Shown piece by piece: positions 58,913-64,000 of a stretch of DNA of 64,000 nt (position 1 is its first letter; each line of letters opens with the position of its first letter). This DNA is from Riptortus pedestris. Taxonomy: Eukaryota; Arthropoda; Insecta; Hemiptera; Alydidae. The stretch spans positions 67,702,001-67,766,000 of the forward strand of contig CM032228.1 in the NCBI GenBank assembly GCA_019009955.1, given 5' to 3'. The translations under genes and the position numbers were made by a program. The notes beneath the pieces were generated by a model. The model was given only the letters and a program-made list of their open reading frames with translations, searched no databases and was not told where the DNA came from.

Positions 58913-60329
58913 GAAGATGATACATAGACTTCATGAGGTAAAGGTGACCATCAATGAATCACATCTCGGCTACTCCTGGACATTGCAATTAATTTCAAAC
59001 TGTTATTTTTTTTCATTAGAATTCAAACGCATTGTTTTTCATTGATGTAATCAAAATATTGCCTAAGCCTGAGAAAGTGATTATTAAATAAGCAAACCTA
59101 TACTATTTTTTGCATTAAACTACCATTTCCCATTCCTGCTGAGATTTCAAAGTTTGACCAAATATCAAGAACCCAAAAACCAATCGCTCTGTTTATGTTC
59201 AACCAAATATGTTTAAAATAACAATATTAAGCGCCTTGTCCAAAATAAACTATTTATTATTTAATAAAGACCATTTTGACTATTTTTTATTTTTCTTTTT
59301 TATTACTTAGTAACTTTAACTAGCAGACTCCATCCAAAGTAAACAATAACAATGGATCCGAATTTTTAAATTATTTTTTTTTTTAAAAAAAACAACATAT
59401 TAATAATCGAAAAGTTACCATTTTTCCCTCGTTTTAATCAGGTTATAAGCATGCCTGTGAGTGACATAGTTTTAATTAGGATTACTCCAGATAGAAATTC
59501 ATTCGTTTTCTAATTAACGTAGACTAAAGAGAGTCATCTGATGCTCCAAGGTTAGCATTATATATTTAGTTCATTGAAGCAATCTAATTTAAAATAAGAA
59601 CCGGCTACGGTTCTCGAATACAAATGAGTGAGACGATTGTTCCGGTTCTAGGTAGAGAAAGAAAAGCTGAGCTTAAAAATTCAATTTCATCCTTGTTAAA
59701 TATTTATTAGCATAAGAAAAATACTCACGTAAGCTTTTTCCAATGGCTGGAGAAAAGTACTTGATTGGAATAAACTGGAATTCCAGAATATAAAGTGGAG
59801 CCGTGCAACTATTCACATTCTTTTAATGAAATACTCTTTCGTATAAAAATAAAATATCCTTTTTAATGTCGATGGAATAACAAAAATGAACTGGATAATT
59901 CATTATTGCTACAGTATAAAAGCAGTATTGCTTAGTTTCCGGCAAAAATAGCAATTTTTTTCATTATGTCATATTTAGTTGATTAAACCTACTGATTAAC
60001 TAATTTAGTAACCAATCCAATAAAGTCCCAGAATTAGCCCACTTCTGAAATGTTAAACAATGTAGTCTGTGGTAATGATCCTCTGAATCTGAACCAAAGT
60101 TTCTATAAGTTCTAGCTACGGTAATCCGACCACTTTTGACTTGGTCTTCTCTGCATCTTGCTTCGCTAGGTTCATTTTTCCGGATAGCACATGCATTAAT
60201 GGGAAAACGTCTTGTTAGCTTGTGAAAACTGCGGTTATTGTCCACACACTGCCATAGAACCAGTGGAGATGTACGAACTAATAAATAGTGCCGCATGAAG
60301 ACAATCCTTCATACCAAAATGCAACTATA
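58913..60329. other. AT-rich sequence, nothing recognised
   Basis: A 98-codon minus-strand frame (60000-60296, MRHYLLVRTSPLVLWQCV...) has no motif I know; it directly precedes the mariner-type element and is not coding by any sign other than length. Confidence 0.4.
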
Positions 60330-60905
60330 CAGGGTGATTACTCGGAAACGCATGTTTTTGACTTGCATAGTATACAAGGAATGTCGTTCGGCGACGGCCG
60401 GAAGTTGTTGCGCTGTGGAGGGGGGAGTGTGCAGTTTCAGTTGTAGCTGAGATGATAGATAACCTTGAGCATCGTAAGGTTGTCATGCGACGGTTTTACG
60501 CAAATGGTGAATCAGTCATTCAGACTCAGAGAGACTTTCATGTGCATTTTAACATTGCACGGCATGGTGCTATCCCTAATCGTAACACCATATTGCGTTG
60601 GATACATAATGTTAACACAAATGGATCTTTTCTTAAGAAGAAACCTCCTGGACCGGCAAGGACAGTTAGTACCCCTGAGACAGTTGAAAGAGTGTGCCTT
60701 GCAACAGTTCAGAGTCCTAGCCGCTCAATTCGGAAGCCTTAGAGACCACCTTAGAGATTTAATTTTTAAACACTAAATTGTAAGTAATTTTATTCTGGGA
60801 TTGCATATTGTGTACACTGTTTTTCCACTCATAAATACATTTTTTGCTCTGAATTCCCTGAGTACTCGTTATTTGAAAAACATGCGTTTCTCGGTATTCA
60901 CCCTG
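60330..60905 (+). mobile_element. Tc1/mariner-superfamily element, internally deleted
   Basis: Ends CAGGGTGATTACTCGGAAAC and its inverse (right end GCGTTTCTCGGTATTCACCCTG) form inverted repeats of about 30 bp with a few mismatches, both running into ATGTTTTT inwards. The 576-bp element is flanked by TA on both sides, the fixed target of this superfamily. It carries only the N-terminal DNA-binding part of a transposase. Confidence 0.88.
60452..60742 (+). pseudogene. Mariner-type transposase N-terminal helix-turn-helix fragment
   Basis: The 96-residue frame includes VVMRRFYANGESVIQTQRDF (about 10-29), GAIPNRNTILRWIHNVNTNG (38-57), SFLKKKPPGPARTVSTPETV (58-77) and QSPSRSIRKP. This is the two-part helix-turn-helix (DUF4817 type) found at the start of many insect Tc1/mariner-superfamily transposases. 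Normal proteins are about 340-400 residues with a DDE/D domain, absent here. The frame ends abruptly after RSIRKP; an overlapping frame ends FGSLRDHLRDLIFKH close to the right repeat, consistent with a large internal deletion. Not active by itself. Confidence 0.82.
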
Positions 60906-61239
60906 TATGAGTGAGGTACCCAAGGGGGGATAGAGAAAACATTTTATATAAAGATGTAGTGAATAAAGTCATATAAATGAACACATTATATAGAGTCTAC
61001 AAATAATCATTGTTTTCTATAGAAAAGTTACTATTGAAGAACGATGTATTCTTTATACCACATTTGTAATGAAATTCAGTGAATAAATTTTGTAAAACCT
61101 ATCAATAAATTAGTATTGTTTACAATATTAATAATAGTCTTAATAAAACTATAAAAATATAACGTGGATTTCAAATTTATTGACAGAATTTCTTATTAGT
61201 CTTAGATTTATTAAAGTATAACATGTTTTTACAATGATA
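60906..61239. other. Intervening AT-rich sequence
   Basis: Nothing recognised. Confidence 0.5.
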
Positions 61240-61267
61240 GTGCAAAGTGGACGTTAATAAATAATTT
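61240..61267 (+). mobile_element. SINE 3'-end fragment (about 28 bp) with target duplication
   Basis: Consists of TGCAAAGTGGACGTTAATAA, then ATAATTTA, the last bases of the SINE. It is flanked by TTTACAATGATAG on the left and TTTACAATGATGG on the right. It is therefore an extremely 5'-truncated insertion. Confidence 0.75.
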
Positions 61268-62607
61268 AGTTTACAATGATGGTTAGTATGTCTCCATCAT
61301 AAAGAGACAATGTGCTTGCTTGATCATAAATACTTCTTTATTATTACAAATATTATGTAGTTTTTCTGTATAAGTTGTAAGAAAAAATCCTTCAGACGTG
61401 AAATTCTAATTAATTAGTTTTACTCCTGGAAATGATACACTTTTCTGGAAATATTTAAGTTTTTGAGGAGTGGGGTGTCTTTCCATTTCTGTAAAGTAAG
61501 TTCATATTTTGCTTAACAAAACACTTAATTGTTCGGCACATATATATTGAAGAAAAGTGTATTATTTTTATTCCAGCCATGAATTTGGGGTGGAATGGGT
61601 ATTTTAAATAAACGTAAACGAACCATGTCAACGTCTAGTGCGACAAGAATTTCGGGGTATTACACTCTTAGTTATCCGTTACGAATTATAATTACTGGCC
61701 AATTACACTTAATAAAAACTTATTTACTACTTATATAACTGGCTAGCCTTGCTTTGCACTTGTCTAGTTAGGCCATTGACTTACTAAATGAAAAAGAGTA
61801 ATTACAAGTTGCAATATAAAGGTTTAAGGTTTATTACGTATTTTCGTCAATGGAGACACCCTTGACATTTAATCAGTGATTACATTACTGGAGAAACTTA
61901 ATACTTTTTAACGCTTTTCAAAATAGTAAATACCAGAAGTTTCTTAATTATAATATAGTTAATTATTATCATAGCAACTTAGATTATTAACAATACAAGT
62001 AGAAGCTGTTTACGCTTATATCTTTTTAAGTGGTTTGTAGTTAGGGTTTTTCTTTTATGTTTTACCTTATTATAGGTATTTGTTATTATAGGTATTAGGT
62101 ATTTGTTATTGTTACTTGTTGTTAAGGTATTTGTTATTATTACTTATTGTTAAGGTATTTGTTATTGTTACTTGTTGTTACTTTTGAAAGGGCAAATCAC
62201 CTTCGATGTGGTGTCCATGAATAAATAAATAAATAAAAAATTACCTTATTATATTTTATGCCTTTAAGGAGTTTCTTATTAATTGTAAATCATTACTTGT
62301 CAATATTTATGGATAAAAAAGTTCTTTTAAATTTAAATTAAAAAAATATAATACAGTACTGTATAGAAAAAAAAAATCTTTACATACAGATGCACTAAGA
62401 GCATCTGCAGAGCCGTGAAGAGAAAAATCTACATCGAGATGCTCTAAGGACCTTTGGCACCAACAGCTTTCAAAAAACAACTCTCTCAAAAAAAGAGTTC
62501 TACACTTATTATGTTATATTTATTTACTTATTATGTTATATTTATTATTATGCTTTATTTATTCGTTTATAATTAATCATCATAGAGACGGTACACTTAA
62601 TAAATAA
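61268..62607. other. AT-rich sequence with a small local repeat
   Basis: At 62070-62175 a short motif (AGGTATTTGTTATT, TTACTTGTTGTTA) recurs several times, and (AAAT)n occurs at 62219-62236. No gene recognised. The 62307-62489 minus-strand frame has no family motif. Confidence 0.5.
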
Positions 62608-62775
62608 ATGCAATGAGAAGAGGGGGTGTTTAGAGGGGGGACTTCGAAAATTCATTTCTCCGTTATTATGTATAGCATCTAAAAATGTTGTAGTAAGAAT
62701 CTTGTTTAAATATTGATGTGCTAAAATTGTTTTATACATTTCTTGAAGCTCCAATATCAGGCGAGAATGCTTTTT
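62608..62775 (+). mobile_element. HINE-like body fragment (+)
   Basis: 'GGGGGTGTTTAGAGGGGGGACTTCG', 'TCTCCGTTATTATGTATAGC', 'AGAATCTTGTTTAAATATTGATG' and 'GAAGCTCCAATATCAGGCGAGAATG' match the diverged subfamily at 58.7 kb. Ends missing. Confidence 0.6.
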
Positions 62776-63372
62776 TTTTTCTTGCCTTAGTTGTCACAAA
62801 TTTGCTAATTTTTTAAAAATATTTTGCATTTTCTTTTTTTATTTTACTGGAGTAACTGTAAGATGATACCTATTTGAGTGAAGTACTCATATGAAGGAGC
62901 TTCTTTTTTATGCTATCTAAGATGTTATGTTATCATCAATATATTTGATGGACATAGCACAAAATAAAATATCAGCTGTTAGGGCAATGGTGCACGTAAG
63001 GATAACAGGGCGGATATATAGTTTTGAAGTAGAGCCAGCCTTATGTAAATGTAATCCAGCTGATCCGCCCTTAGTCTCATTCTTATGGTAATGTATGGGA
63101 GCTCATGAGTCAACTCTAACCATAGAATCTACAGCCATCATATTGATCGGTATGCATAACTATGCACATACATCAGCCAGAGATCCCCTTAAGTAATATC
63201 TCCCTTATTTCATGGACATTTATCTGAGTGCTTTTTTACAAATTCATTGAGCCGACTGCATTATGGTGATGCTTACATGGCTTTTATTGACTCCTTTGGG
63301 ACATTTGAGCAGATAATTGAAACTAAAATGAAACAATAAATTACATACGTTGTGATACTATCTCAATCAAAT
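62776..63372. other. Intervening sequence, nothing recognised
   Basis: No supported feature. Confidence 0.5.
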
Positions 63373-64000
63373 ACGTCAAACGTGCATCACGCAGGGGCTG
63401 CGTAAACTTAGCAGATTTTCCACGTGCCGTTATTGCTCTCATCTCACCACAAATTATCTATTTCTATGTAAAAACCCGATTAGAGGGAGGTGGAGAGGAG
63501 TACTGAAGGCAGAAAACAAAAAAGAACGAAATCTCAATTAATATTTGAGTTACGAAAAATGCATAGAACAAGAATTGTAGAATGATTATATAACATTTTA
63601 CGACCACACTCGCAATAACGGAAATATTTTTATCTTATGAAGTTCGTCCCCGCACCACCTTTAAATACCTTCTATTCCATCTTTAATGTTTTCAGAATCG
63701 GTTAAATATCGAGTATGGTATAAATCAAATAAACATTTTCGAGGCAAGAACGTAAAATTTTAAAGGGTGAGGCCATCAAGCAACTAATTTGTATGACTCT
63801 CACAAACTGAAGGTACAACGAAAACCATATTTGGTATTTAAATTGGAAATGGAGTGGTTCATAACAGCTAATTATTAAAATGACATGAGTAGCTGTCGGA
63901 GTATACCAAAGTCTGAATATTAAAAAAAAATGCCATTATCTTGGTTAATAACAACATTCATAGGACAGTACATTATTAAAATTTAATAATTAAATTTTAA
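63373..64000 (-). mobile_element. HINE-like element, cut by window end (-)
   Basis: Left end ACGTGCATCACGCAGGGGCT, GCGTAAACTTAGCAGATTTT is the reversed 3' terminus. The body follows to the end of the window, matching 29849-30190. The 5' end lies outside. Confidence 0.78.

Noticed and set aside
60000..60296. 98-codon minus-strand frame beside the mariner-type element
   Set aside because: No transposase or other family motif and no link to the element ends.

Overview
This is AT-rich eukaryotic DNA, most likely from an arthropod and probably an insect. The support for that is the repeat content: a tRNA-derived SINE with RNA polymerase III boxes, non-LTR retrotransposons of the R2-like and jockey types, Penelope, piggyBac, hAT and mariner relics, and long TA, GA, CT and CA microsatellites. 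I cannot name the species. I found no convincing host gene, no intact rRNA or tRNA gene, and no prokaryotic features. Almost every long open frame is either a transposon remnant or chance.

The main structure is one dispersed non-autonomous family, here called the HINE-like family, with about twenty complete or partial copies on both strands. Its 5' end is near a palindrome (GATTTCCCTTAAGGGAAATC). The body is conserved and contains a CCGCT/AGCGG hairpin next to a (TA)n tract. The 3' end carries GGGAAATCTGCT, the inverse of the 5' motif, then the hairpin CGCAGCCCCTGCG, then TGACGGACTTTT. Subterminal inverted repeats, a central simple repeat and a 3' stem-loop ending in T's match the published architecture of Helentron-associated elements (HINE/DINE-1, Helitron2 group). 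Short copies are about 580-720 bp and long copies about 960 bp.

These copies serve as landing sites for other elements, giving clear nesting. 2.2-3.0 kb: a HINE fragment with a full SINE (10-bp target duplication). 5.9-6.8 kb: a piggyBac-like relic. 11.6-15.2 kb: a HINE with a SINE and an R2-type retrotransposon inside. 25.6-27.0 kb: a HINE whose TA tract holds a 0.75-kb foldback element with 235-bp arms. 28.7-31.8 kb: a HINE holding a piggyBac relic with TTAA ends and a Penelope GIY-YIG fragment. 38.2-39.3 kb: a dead jockey-type reverse transcriptase. 43.5-44.2 kb: a 47-bp minisatellite. 45.2-47.0 kb: a piggyBac element with near-perfect ends, a probable intron splitting its start codon and a deleted catalytic core. 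47.1-49.1 kb: a complete short HINE, then a HINE holding a hairpin element with a 17-bp target duplication and a truncated SINE. 53.0-56.1 kb: a HINE split by two head-to-tail copies of a repeat with ~298-bp internal repeats. 58.3-58.7 kb: a hAT MITE with a perfect 8-bp duplication. 60.3-60.9 kb: a deleted mariner-type element.

Between these are AT-rich stretches without recognisable content. One local exception is a GC-rich island at about 24.83-25.08 kb, the best candidate for non-transposon function. The nesting gives a relative order of activity: HINE-like elements oldest, then SINE, LINE, piggyBac, hAT and Penelope insertions on top.
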